In this document: positions 6,837-13,066 of the stretch, in pieces
Position numbering within the stretch: the stretch's first letter is position 1
Layout of the letters: each line of letters begins with the position of its first letter
NCBI GenBank assembly: GCA_024275555.1
Contig: JAJRYW010000530.1
Span: forward strand, 1-15,291
From: Calditrichota bacterium
GTDB lineage: Bacteria > Calditrichota > Calditrichia > RBG-13-44-9 > J075
Length of the DNA stretch: 15,291 nt
Direction: 5' to 3'
Position numbers and translations under genes: made by a program
Notes under the pieces: model-generated
The model's database searches: none
Seen by the model: the letters and a program-made list of their open reading frames with translations, nothing else
What the model was told of the DNA's origin: nothing

Positions 6837-6918
6837 AAACACCATCGGCAGGTTCTTAATCATTCTCACCATCCGCCCGGTTACCGGTGAGAGTGTTTAC
6901 ACCTGCCGATTGGTGTTT
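6837..6918. repeat. 82-nt nested inverted repeat between icd and the methyltransferase gene
   Basis: The outer arms 6837-6853 and 6901-6918 pair over 17 bp with a single bulged A (6910/6911 region). The inner arms CATTCTCACC (6861-6870) and GGTGAGAGTG (6886-6895) pair over 10 bp with one G-T. The apical loop is 15 nt, and the two helices are joined by a 7/5-nt internal loop. No T-run follows on the plus strand. It could be a structured leader, a transcript end stabiliser, or a small palindromic repeat element. Confidence 0.6.
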
Positions 6919-6947
6919 ATAAGCAACAAATAAGCCGCATCGAACTC

Positions 6948-7721
6948 ATGAAATTTCCTATATCCGACCATGATCCGGTAGAACAGCGGCCGCCCTACAC
7001 CGCGCTGGCCAAAGCCTACGATGTGATGATGTCGCACGTCGACTACCGGCGCTGGGCAGTATATATGGTGCAGATGTTCAAGCGGGAGGGAATCAGAGAA
7101 GCCGTTCCTTTTCTGGATGTCGGCTGCGGCACCGGGCGGTTTATCGAGCGCATGGCCGCCCTGGGCTGGGTTGGCGAGGGATGCGACCCCTCCCCAGAAA
7201 TGATCAACATCGCCCGAAAACACTTTCCCGAAGCCCGCTTCTTTGTCGACGGCCTGCCGGAACTCCGCCGGGTCCCCGCCCGCCGCTATCCCATTATTAC
7301 CTGCTTATATGACACCATCAACTATATTACCGATCCGGAGCAGTTGCAGCAATCCTTCCGGCGGGTCTGCGAAGTTCTTCCCCCCGGGGGCATATTTGTT
7401 TTCGATGTGGTCAGCGAAAGCCATTGCCGGCAGCATTTCCAGCACTACGCCGACAGCGAAGTAATCACCAAAGCGCTTGCCTATTCCCGGGAAAGCCATT
7501 ACAATTCCAGCGAACGGATTCAGTACAACTGGATTCGCATCTATACCCCGGAAGGAATTTTCGAAGAGGAGCATCAGCAGCGGATTTACCCGGCGGCCCA
7601 ATTAAGGAAAATCATTAAAAAGTGCAGCGGATTTACCATCACCCATATGTATGAAGATTTTACCCTGCAAGCCGCCAATTCTTATAGCGGGCGCATCCAT
7701 TTTGTACTAAAAAAAATTTGA
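6948..7721 (+). CDS. Class I SAM-dependent methyltransferase
   Basis: A 257-aa protein with the Rossmann-type SAM fold. Motif I is FLDVGCGTGRF (55-65). The acidic residue after strand 2 is D80 in EGCDPSPEM. The motif near strand 4 is YPIITCLYDTINYI, and LPPGGIFVFDVVSE is the strand-5 signature. Its substrate cannot be deduced. The C-terminal half (IRIYTPEGIFEEEHQQRIYPA and a final FVLKK) resembles small-molecule or protein methyltransferases of the Methyltransf_11/25 type. The stop is 1 nt before ftsE, so the two are almost certainly co-transcribed and coupled. No good Shine-Dalgarno precedes the ATG at 6948, so a slightly different start is possible. Confidence 0.88.
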   Translation: MKFPISDHDPVEQRPPYTALAKAYDVMMSHVDYRRWAVYMVQMFKREGIREAVPFLDVGCGTGRFIERMAALGWVGEGCDPSPEMINIARKHFPEARFFVDGLPELRRVPARRYPIITCLYDTINYITDPEQLQQSFRRVCEVLPPGGIFVFDVVSESHCRQHFQHYADSEVITKALAYSRESHYNSSERIQYNWIRIYTPEGIFEEEHQQRIYPAAQLRKIIKKCSGFTITHMYEDFTLQAANSYSGRIHFVLKKI

Positions 7722-7722
7722 C

Positions 7723-8406
7723 ATGATTGAAATCTACAACATATCGGTTACCCTGTCCAAACGCCGCATACTCGATCAGATCAGCCTGAGTATCAATAAA
7801 GGGGAATTTATCTATTTAATCGGTAAAACCGGGGCCGGCAAAACCACCCTGCTGCGTTTAATTTACATGGATATTTTGCCGGACAAAGGCAATGTCATTG
7901 TGGATCAATTCAGCTCTTCCAAAATCAAGCGGCGGCAGATTCCCTACCTGCGGCGCAAAGTGGGGGTTGTTTTCCAGGATTTCAAACTGCTGGAAGACCG
8001 CAATGTGTTCGAGAATGTGGCCTTTGCCCTGCGGGTGATCGGGGCGCCGCGCCGGGAGCTGAAAATCCGGGTGCTCTCCGTGCTGACCCGGGTGGGATTG
8101 CATCACAAACGCTATCGCAAACCGCACCAGCTTTCCGGCGGGGAACAGCAGCGCGTGGCCATTGCCCGGGCGCTGGTCAACGAACCGTTTGTACTGCTGG
8201 CCGACGAGCCCACCGGCAATTTGGACCCGGAAGTGGCCCGGAACATTCTCGGGTTGCTGGAAACCATCAACCGGAGCGGCACCGCGGTGGTGATGGCCAC
8301 CCATAATTATGACCTGATCCGGCAATATCCGCACCGGACGGTGGTCATGGAAAACGGGCAGATTGCCAAAGAATTTTCAGCGGAGCAAATTCGCTCGAAT
8401 AGTTAG
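7723..8406 (+). CDS. ftsE: Cell division ATP-binding protein FtsE
   Basis: Cytoplasmic ATPase of the FtsEX complex, which activates peptidoglycan hydrolases at the septum through FtsX. It is 227 aa, normal for the family. It has Walker A GKTGAGKT (34-41), Q-loop in VGVVFQDFKLL, signature LSGGEQQR (137-144), Walker B VLLADEP (157-163) and H-loop His194 in ATHNYDL. The FtsE-typical LLEDRNVFENVAFAL stretch follows the Q-loop. The identity is supported by ftsX downstream, though the two are 277 nt apart rather than overlapping. Translation probably depends on the upstream methyltransferase, whose stop is 1 nt before this ATG. Confidence 0.96.
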   Translation: MIEIYNISVTLSKRRILDQISLSINKGEFIYLIGKTGAGKTTLLRLIYMDILPDKGNVIVDQFSSSKIKRRQIPYLRRKVGVVFQDFKLLEDRNVFENVAFALRVIGAPRRELKIRVLSVLTRVGLHHKRYRKPHQLSGGEQQRVAIARALVNEPFVLLADEPTGNLDPEVARNILGLLETINRSGTAVVMATHNYDLIRQYPHRTVVMENGQIAKEFSAEQIRSNS

Positions 8407-8460
8407 CCCTTTCCGGGGTCCCCAGCGACCATCGTTTATCGCTTGAGACCCCGGAAGGGG
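8407..8460 (+). repeat. Hairpin starting at the base after the ftsE stop codon
   Basis: The 14-nt arms 8407-8420 (begins CCCTTTCC) and 8447-8460 (ends GGAAGGGG) pair fully with one G-T. The 26-nt loop holds a smaller stem AGCGA (8424-8428) / TCGCT (8439-8443). No T-run follows, so termination is uncertain. It may stabilise or attenuate the ftsE message. Confidence 0.6.
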
Positions 8461-8512
8461 CTGATAAGTTGCCGATTTTGTGTTTGTGTAGTTGCCTTTA
8501 TGTAATGGCAAT

Positions 8513-8612
8513 GTCCCCCCTTAATCCCCCGTTCGGCTGAGCTCACGACGAAGCCCGAAATCGGGAGGAGACCGGTCTCTCGCCGATTTCGGAGAGGGCC
8601 GGGGCGGGGAAA
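8513..8612. repeat. C/G-rich palindromic intergenic element inside the ftsE-ftsX gap
   Basis: A dyad is centred at 8573/8574. CCGAAATCGG (8555-8564) pairs with CCGATTTCGG (8583-8592), and the self-complementary GAGACCGGTCTC (8568-8579) lies at the same centre. C-rich (8515-8530) and G-rich (8593-8610) flanks extend it. It looks like a REP- or MITE-type insertion. A second C/G-rich dyad of looser resemblance lies at 12801-12859. Confidence 0.5.
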
Positions 8613-8683
8613 TTTCACTTGATAACGGTCCGGCTATACAAATACCCGATTTCAATCATATCAAACAGGATTACCGCCGAGCC

Positions 8684-9538
8684 ATGCGTTTATTGTTTCT
8701 GATAAAAGAAGGACTGGCCGGATTTACCCGGGCCCGCTTAGCCAGCACCTTAACGGTCATCACCGTCACCCTGTCGCTGTTCTTACTGGGGATTTTCGGG
8801 GTGATTGTAAAAAACCTCTCGGAAACCTACCACCGGGTTTATAAGCGGATCCAGTTAGAGGTGTTTATCGATCCCACCCTTTCTGCAGAGGGTTTGCAGC
8901 GCTTGCAGGATAAAGTGCTTGCCACGCCCGGCGTGGCCGATTTAACCTACATTTCGCCGGAACAGGCGCTGGCCGAATTCCAAAAAGAACTGGGGCAGGA
9001 TTTGCAGCCGGTGCTGGAAAAAAACCCCCTGCCGCCCCGCTTGCAGGTGCTGCTGCAAACCGGCTACACCCGGTTAGAGCAGGTAGAACAAATCGCCCGG
9101 CATATCGAGCAATTTCCGGAAGTGGATGACGTCATCTATCAAAAACAGGTGATTCGCCTGCTAAACCGCTATTTTGTGGTGGGGATGACCATTGCCGCCA
9201 TCGTGGGCGGGCTGGTATTTTTTATCTCCACCGTGCTGATTTTTAACACCATCCGCCTGACTATCCACTCCCGGCGCACCGCCATCGAGATTATGCGCCT
9301 GGTGGGGGCCACCGGCGCTTTTATCAAAACGCCGTTTATTATCGAAGGCCTGGTGCAGGGGCTGCTGGGAAGCCTGCTGGCCGGGGGGTTGATTTGGCTG
9401 CTTACCGATGCGGTTCGGCAATATTTGTTTCCCTCGCTGGTGCTGCCCATCTCCTACCTGGCCTTTCTGCTGGTGGTCGGCTCGATGCTGGGGTTGCTGG
9501 GAAGCTATATCTCGGTGGGACGCTATCTCAAGTTTTGA
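8684..9538 (+). CDS. ftsX: Cell division protein FtsX
   Basis: Integral membrane partner of FtsE, passing ATP hydrolysis to periplasmic amidase activators or peptidases. The 284-aa protein has the expected topology. Helix 1 is at about 21-43. A periplasmic loop of about 120 residues (LEVFIDPTLSAEGLQRLQDK, ISPEQALAEFQKELG, NPLPPRLQV) follows. Three further helices lie at about 165-188, 218-240 and 256-276. The conserved cytosolic RRTAIEIMRLVGAT (198-211) is the FtsX/MacB-type coupling element. The Shine-Dalgarno is weak and the gene is 277 nt from ftsE, so it may have its own promoter in that gap. Family identity is clear. Confidence 0.95.
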   Translation: MRLLFLIKEGLAGFTRARLASTLTVITVTLSLFLLGIFGVIVKNLSETYHRVYKRIQLEVFIDPTLSAEGLQRLQDKVLATPGVADLTYISPEQALAEFQKELGQDLQPVLEKNPLPPRLQVLLQTGYTRLEQVEQIARHIEQFPEVDDVIYQKQVIRLLNRYFVVGMTIAAIVGGLVFFISTVLIFNTIRLTIHSRRTAIEIMRLVGATGAFIKTPFIIEGLVQGLLGSLLAGGLIWLLTDAVRQYLFPSLVLPISYLAFLLVVGSMLGLLGSYISVGRYLKF

Positions 9539-9609
9539 GTTTGCCGGAGCGGAAAATTACTATAGCATAATTCGGATATAAAGGAACACCACCAAACAGC
9601 AGGTGCACA

Positions 9610-10074
9610 ATGGGCGTCGAGATTGAACGGAAGTTCTTAGTAAAAGATGATTCCTGGCGGAAGGGGGCAACGGGCGTGCTCTACCGGCAGGGCTATATGC
9701 TCAACGAAAGCCAACGTACTGTGCGGATTCGAATTGCCGGCGAGCAGGCTTTTCTCACCATCAAAGGGGCAACGCAGGGAGCTACCCGGCAGGAATTCGA
9801 ATATCCCATCCCGGTGGAGGACGCCCGGGTGCTGCTGGATCATTTTTGCCCCCCGCCGCACATCGAAAAGTATCGCTACACCATCGAGTACGCCGGCCAC
9901 ACCTGGGAGATCGATGAATTCCTGGGGGAAAACGCCGGACTGATCATCGCCGAGGTGGAATTGAGCCGCGAAGACGAGGCAATCCGCTTTCCGCCCTGGC
10001 TGGGAGAAGAGGTCACCCACGATTCCCGCTACTTCAACGCCAACCTGTCCCTCCGCCCCTATCGAAGCTGGTAG
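9610..10074 (+). CDS. CYTH-domain protein (triphosphate tunnel metalloenzyme)
   Basis: A 154-aa single CYTH domain. The hallmark ExExK is E4-I-E6-R-K8 at the extreme N-terminus. Further charged tunnel strands are visible: RTVRIRIAGEQAFLTIKG, RQEFEYPI, YTIEYAGHTWEIDEFLGE and LIIAEVELSRED. Bacterial members of this size hydrolyse inorganic triphosphate (as in the Nitrosomonas type), while longer or distinct relatives are class IV adenylyl cyclases. The length and lack of extra domains favour the triphosphatase, but activity cannot be proved from sequence. It starts 71 nt after ftsX with an AGGTG signal and may be the last gene of the ftsEX transcript. Confidence 0.9.
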   Translation: MGVEIERKFLVKDDSWRKGATGVLYRQGYMLNESQRTVRIRIAGEQAFLTIKGATQGATRQEFEYPIPVEDARVLLDHFCPPPHIEKYRYTIEYAGHTWEIDEFLGENAGLIIAEVELSREDEAIRFPPWLGEEVTHDSRYFNANLSLRPYRSW

Positions 10075-10295
10075 CCGGTTTCCCTCCCCGGCGCCCTGTT
10101 GCAGTTGGAACAGTAATTGCCTTATTCAGTAGCGTCCGGGGAAGCAACGCCGCATAGTCATCATTAAAGAACAGGGATAAGTTGATGTTTTACAAACGAC
10201 TACATAGCAGCCACTCCTCCGGTCCATGCTCGCAGAATGTGATCATCCGCAAGTATACTGTGAAATATTTTTACGCATCGAACCTAAATTGCTAT

Positions 10296-10344
10296 CTCAG
10301 TCAATGATTGAGTGAGGTCTTCCCGGCATAAACGGGAAATTTTT
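10296..10344 (+). promoter_or_regulatory. Dyad plus terminator-like hairpin in the leader of the zinc-ribbon/TonB-C gene
   Basis: A 21-nt dyad (10296-10316, CTCAG...GTGAG, one mismatched pair) is followed by TTCCCG (10320-10325) / CGGGAA (10333-10338) with a 7-nt loop and then ATTTTT (10339-10344). The second hairpin looks like a short intrinsic terminator only about 15 nt before the next start codon. It could end the ftsEX-CYTH transcript or act as an attenuator. The rest of 10075-10358 shows nothing clear, apart from a lone TATACT at 10254-10259. Confidence 0.4.
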
Positions 10345-10358
10345 CAGGGGGTAACACC

Positions 10359-12260
10359 ATGATTTGTTCATCTTGTCTGGCGTATAACAACAACGAGCGC
10401 ACCTTTTGCAAATCCTGCGGGGTTCGCTTGGAGGAAAGCGGAGGGACGAAACAAACCAAGAAACCCAGGTATTACTGCAAGCGCTGTCGCCGGCATCTTA
10501 TTTCCAGGATATGCCCGATGCACGGGATGGAGCACATGGTTTCCATCGATGCGCCGGAGCCGGTGCAGGCGGAAGCGGGCCGCGGCTGGGAGAAGGCGAC
10601 CAACAACAACGGCCTGCGGGCCGCTCCCCTGCCCCCTCCCCGCCCGCAGGAAGGTTCGCTCGATATCCTTTCCGATGAAGCGCCGCGCCCGACGCCCAAC
10701 GGCGCGGCAACACCGAAGATCGTCGTCGGCCGGGAAGATCCGGATGATCCGCCGAGTTCCAACCGCCGTCCCACCCTTCCAGCCGACGACGCCGAGAACG
10801 CGCCCGGCGAGTCCATCATTGACGACGATTTGCAGTCCACCCTGCGCTCATTAATCGAAGACCGGCTGGAATCGCTACGGAAGGAGCGGGCCCATCAGCC
10901 GTCCGCGGAACCGGAACCGGTCCCGCCCAAGCGCAAGCCTGCCCAGCCCACGGCCGCCCCCCCAACCAACGGGGCGCCCAAGCAGAATAGCGCGCCCACC
11001 CAAAAAGAGGAAAGCCGTCCCCCCGGGTCACAGCCCAAAACCCGGCTTACCAACGCAACCGGGAAGGCCGGCCCCTCAACTACCCGGAAAAAAACTCCCC
11101 GGAAACGACGCCGTTTATCGGCGCTGCAACTGGCCGCAGCGGTACTGACGCCGGTCTTTTTGATTGCGCTTGGAGTATTTCTTTATGCTTTCTTACAGCC
11201 GGTAAACGTAACCGTGAACGACGCCGCGACAATCTTCTCCCGGGCGGAACAGGCCTGGACGGAAGGAAATTACAGCGCCGCCAGCCAACTCTACCTGCAA
11301 GTGCAAACCCAGTATCCCGAGGATCCCCTGGCAACCGAGGCCGGGCAGCGCATCTCCGCCATTTCCGCCCGGCAGGCGGAAGAAATGAAACGGCGCGACC
11401 AGGTTCTGCAATTAATGTCCGGCGCAGCAGCCGCCTTTAGTAACGAACAATTCCTGACCCCGCCGGAGGAGAGCGCCGTCTACTACATCAACCAAATTTT
11501 GCAAATTGATCCCAACTTCCAGCCGGCCCAAAAGATGCGCGAAGAGATCATTGACCGCTATTTTGATTCCGCCCGGCAGGCCTTCGAATCCGAGGACTTT
11601 AAACAGGCCGCCCGCTTTTACCAGGATATTCTCAGAATTACCCCGAACGATCCCCGGGTGCTCGACGAGATGGAAACGGCCCTGAAAGCGCACAGCGTGC
11701 AAAAGATGCTCGACGATCTAAGCCGGTTAGCCAATTCCCAGGAAGAGCTTAAACAGCTTCAGAAAGAAAAATACCGGCTTAAGACCGAGGTAAAAGCAGT
11801 GCAGCGCAAACTGAGCGCCAGCAGTATTCAAACAGCGAGTTCCCCGGCCGAACTACCGCGCAAGGGCTTGCTGAAACCGTCTACAGGAGCCCGCAAACCG
11901 CGCCCGATTCTTTCCCAAACGGATCAACAACCCGAAACGATCAAAACGGCCCGGCCGGCCAAAGCCGATCCCAACGCTCCCCTGGTCGAGGAAGACCGCA
12001 TTGATGGGAAAAAGCGCTATCTCAGTCAACCCGCCCCGATCATTCCGGCCGGTCTGAAAGGAAAATCCTCCGGGATTATCCTGGCCGAGTGCCTGGTAAA
12101 CACATTGGGCGAGGTGGAGTCGGTAAGCATCGTTTCGCCGTCTCAGGAAGCCGGTTTCAATCAATTGGCAGAGCGCCTGTTAAAACTGTATCGCTATAAA
12201 CCGGCCACCTTTCGCGGCAAACCGGTCCGCTTTAAAGCAGTGGAAGTGCTCTCCTTTTAA
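10359..12260 (+). CDS. Membrane protein: zinc ribbons, TM helix, TPRs, coiled coil and TonB C-terminal-like domain
   Basis: A 633-aa protein of unusual layout; no known name is recognised. The N-terminus has a ribbon CxxC-x10-CxxC (C3, C6, C17, C20), then a second cluster C40, C43, C52, H55. A long Pro/Ala/Arg-rich disordered stretch (about 60-240) ends in a very basic run TRKKTPRKRRR (about 240-250). One hydrophobic helix follows (about 256-282). The basic run implies that the ribbons lie in the cytoplasm and the rest in the periplasm. After the helix come TPR-like repeats (FSRAEQAWTEGNYSAASQLY; SARQAFESEDFKQAARFYQD), a coiled coil (about 446-482) and a C-terminal TonB-like domain (about 550-633, with GEVESVSIVSPS, YRYKPATFRGKPVRF and final VEVLSF). 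The Shine-Dalgarno is AGGGGG. The function is unknown; envelope signalling or assembly is a guess. Confidence 0.85.
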   Translation: MICSSCLAYNNNERTFCKSCGVRLEESGGTKQTKKPRYYCKRCRRHLISRICPMHGMEHMVSIDAPEPVQAEAGRGWEKATNNNGLRAAPLPPPRPQEGSLDILSDEAPRPTPNGAATPKIVVGREDPDDPPSSNRRPTLPADDAENAPGESIIDDDLQSTLRSLIEDRLESLRKERAHQPSAEPEPVPPKRKPAQPTAAPPTNGAPKQNSAPTQKEESRPPGSQPKTRLTNATGKAGPSTTRKKTPRKRRRLSALQLAAAVLTPVFLIALGVFLYAFLQPVNVTVNDAATIFSRAEQAWTEGNYSAASQLYLQVQTQYPEDPLATEAGQRISAISARQAEEMKRRDQVLQLMSGAAAAFSNEQFLTPPEESAVYYINQILQIDPNFQPAQKMREEIIDRYFDSARQAFESEDFKQAARFYQDILRITPNDPRVLDEMETALKAHSVQKMLDDLSRLANSQEELKQLQKEKYRLKTEVKAVQRKLSASSIQTASSPAELPRKGLLKPSTGARKPRPILSQTDQQPETIKTARPAKADPNAPLVEEDRIDGKKRYLSQPAPIIPAGLKGKSSGIILAECLVNTLGEVESVSIVSPSQEAGFNQLAERLLKLYRYKPATFRGKPVRFKAVEVLSF

Positions 12261-12328
12261 ACAGATACTTCGCTGCCAAGGACAGCGGTAAAAACGTAGA
12301 AGACCCAACAATCCCCCCCATACCCCCT

Positions 12329-12365
12329 AAGCGTCGGCTTCTTGCAAGCCGGCGCTTCCTTTTTT
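12329..12365 (+). terminator. Intrinsic terminator after the zinc-ribbon/TonB-C gene
   Basis: A 12-bp stem AAGCGTCGGCTT (12329-12340) / AAGCCGGCGCTT (12346-12357) with one G-T pair and a 5-nt loop is followed by CC and six T residues. It is a clear Rho-independent terminator about 70 nt past the stop codon. Confidence 0.9.
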
Positions 12366-12391
12366 GAACCCCGGCATTCTGTGATCCAAAG

Positions 12392-12420
12392 TTGACAAAA
12401 ATCATTTTAAAGGCTAATTA
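12392..12420 (+). promoter_or_regulatory. Sigma-70-type promoter with no gene close behind it
   Basis: A perfect -35 TTGACA (12392-12397), a 17-bp spacer and a -10-like TAATTA (12415-12420). The nearest real gene downstream is serA, about 650 nt away. It could drive serA with a very long leader, drive a small RNA, or be chance in AT-rich DNA. Confidence 0.4.
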
Positions 12421-12522
12421 AACTCATTGTTTCAGTATTTATCCATGCCGAAATTGGGGCTGCCCGGCAAACCCGGATCGCGGGCGGTAAATTCGAGTTC
12501 ATTATTCATGTTACGCAATTTT

Positions 12523-12594
12523 GCCACAAAAACGCAGAGGTCGCAGAGATTCTTAAAAAGAGAGTTAAAAAACTTGAATTACATTTGACAATTT
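12523..12594 (+). repeat. Degenerate repeat, copy A (upstream of serA)
   Basis: It begins GCCACAAA, contains the tandem CGCAGAGGTCGCAGAG, and ends CTTGAATTACATTTGACA plus ATTT. A shortened copy lies after serA at 14683-14716, sharing GCCACAAA, GCAG and 20 of the last 22 bases. The end of copy A includes TTGACA (12585-12590), a possible -35. Confidence 0.55.
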
Positions 12595-12800
12595 AAGGAC
12601 CATAAAAATATTTAGTTAGACAGAGCTTTATATTTAATCGTTTCTCGGAGTTCCCTGTGACTCAACAGCAAAAAACCGGTAAACGCGTAACATCAGTTAA
12701 TTGCATAGGTTAGAGTCTGCTCTAAAAACAGTAAATTTGTATAGTTAAGCAAATTTCATTTTTTGTAACTACCCAGGTGTTATTGCCAATGGCGTCTAAT

Positions 12801-12859
12801 TCCCCTCACCCCGTTTTTCGCTTGCGCTTCGGTCGCCCCCCGGGGAGAGGGGTGAAGGG
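12801..12859. repeat. C/G-rich inverted repeat
   Basis: CCCCTCACCCC (12802-12812) faces GGGGTGAAGGG (12849-12859) with a single mismatch. Between them are TTTTTCGCTTGCGCTTCGG and a CCCCGGGG palindrome (12838-12845). It resembles the C-rich/G-rich intergenic palindromes often dispersed in bacterial genomes, and loosely the element at 8513-8612. Confidence 0.5.
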
Positions 12860-13066
12860 TATTCAACGGTCATATATACAGTTGCCTTGGCTATGAACAA
12901 GTCGATTTGTACAAAAATTATTTTAATGGGCACTCTACCGGATAACCTGAGTAGTTACCTTTTTTAAAATACAACAAAAACAATTCGTGAAGCTTCGTGT
13001 AATTCGTGGATTAAGCTTTTTAGAATAAACTCGTAGTTTATCATAACCAACACAAAGGAGTCAAGC

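Larger units (their letters stand above)
12261..13066. other. 806-nt gene-free region between the TonB-C protein gene and serA
   Basis: No gene is supported on either strand. It holds a terminator (12329-12365), a good promoter (12392-12420), a degenerate repeat (12523-12594), a C/G-rich dyad (12801-12859) and three phased TTCGTG motifs (12984-13008). A 47-codon ORF at 12445-12588 lacks a Shine-Dalgarno and overlaps the repeat, so it is not called. The region is AT-rich compared with its neighbours and looks like a collection of decayed repeats. Confidence 0.7.

Noticed and set aside
10075..10358. Possible c-di-GMP riboswitch before the TonB-C gene
   Set aside because: The conserved core bases of class I and II c-di-GMP riboswitches could not be found; only simple hairpins are present.
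12445..12588. 47-codon ORF behind the 12392-12420 promoter
   Set aside because: No Shine-Dalgarno, it runs through the degenerate repeat, and the product resembles translated repeat sequence.
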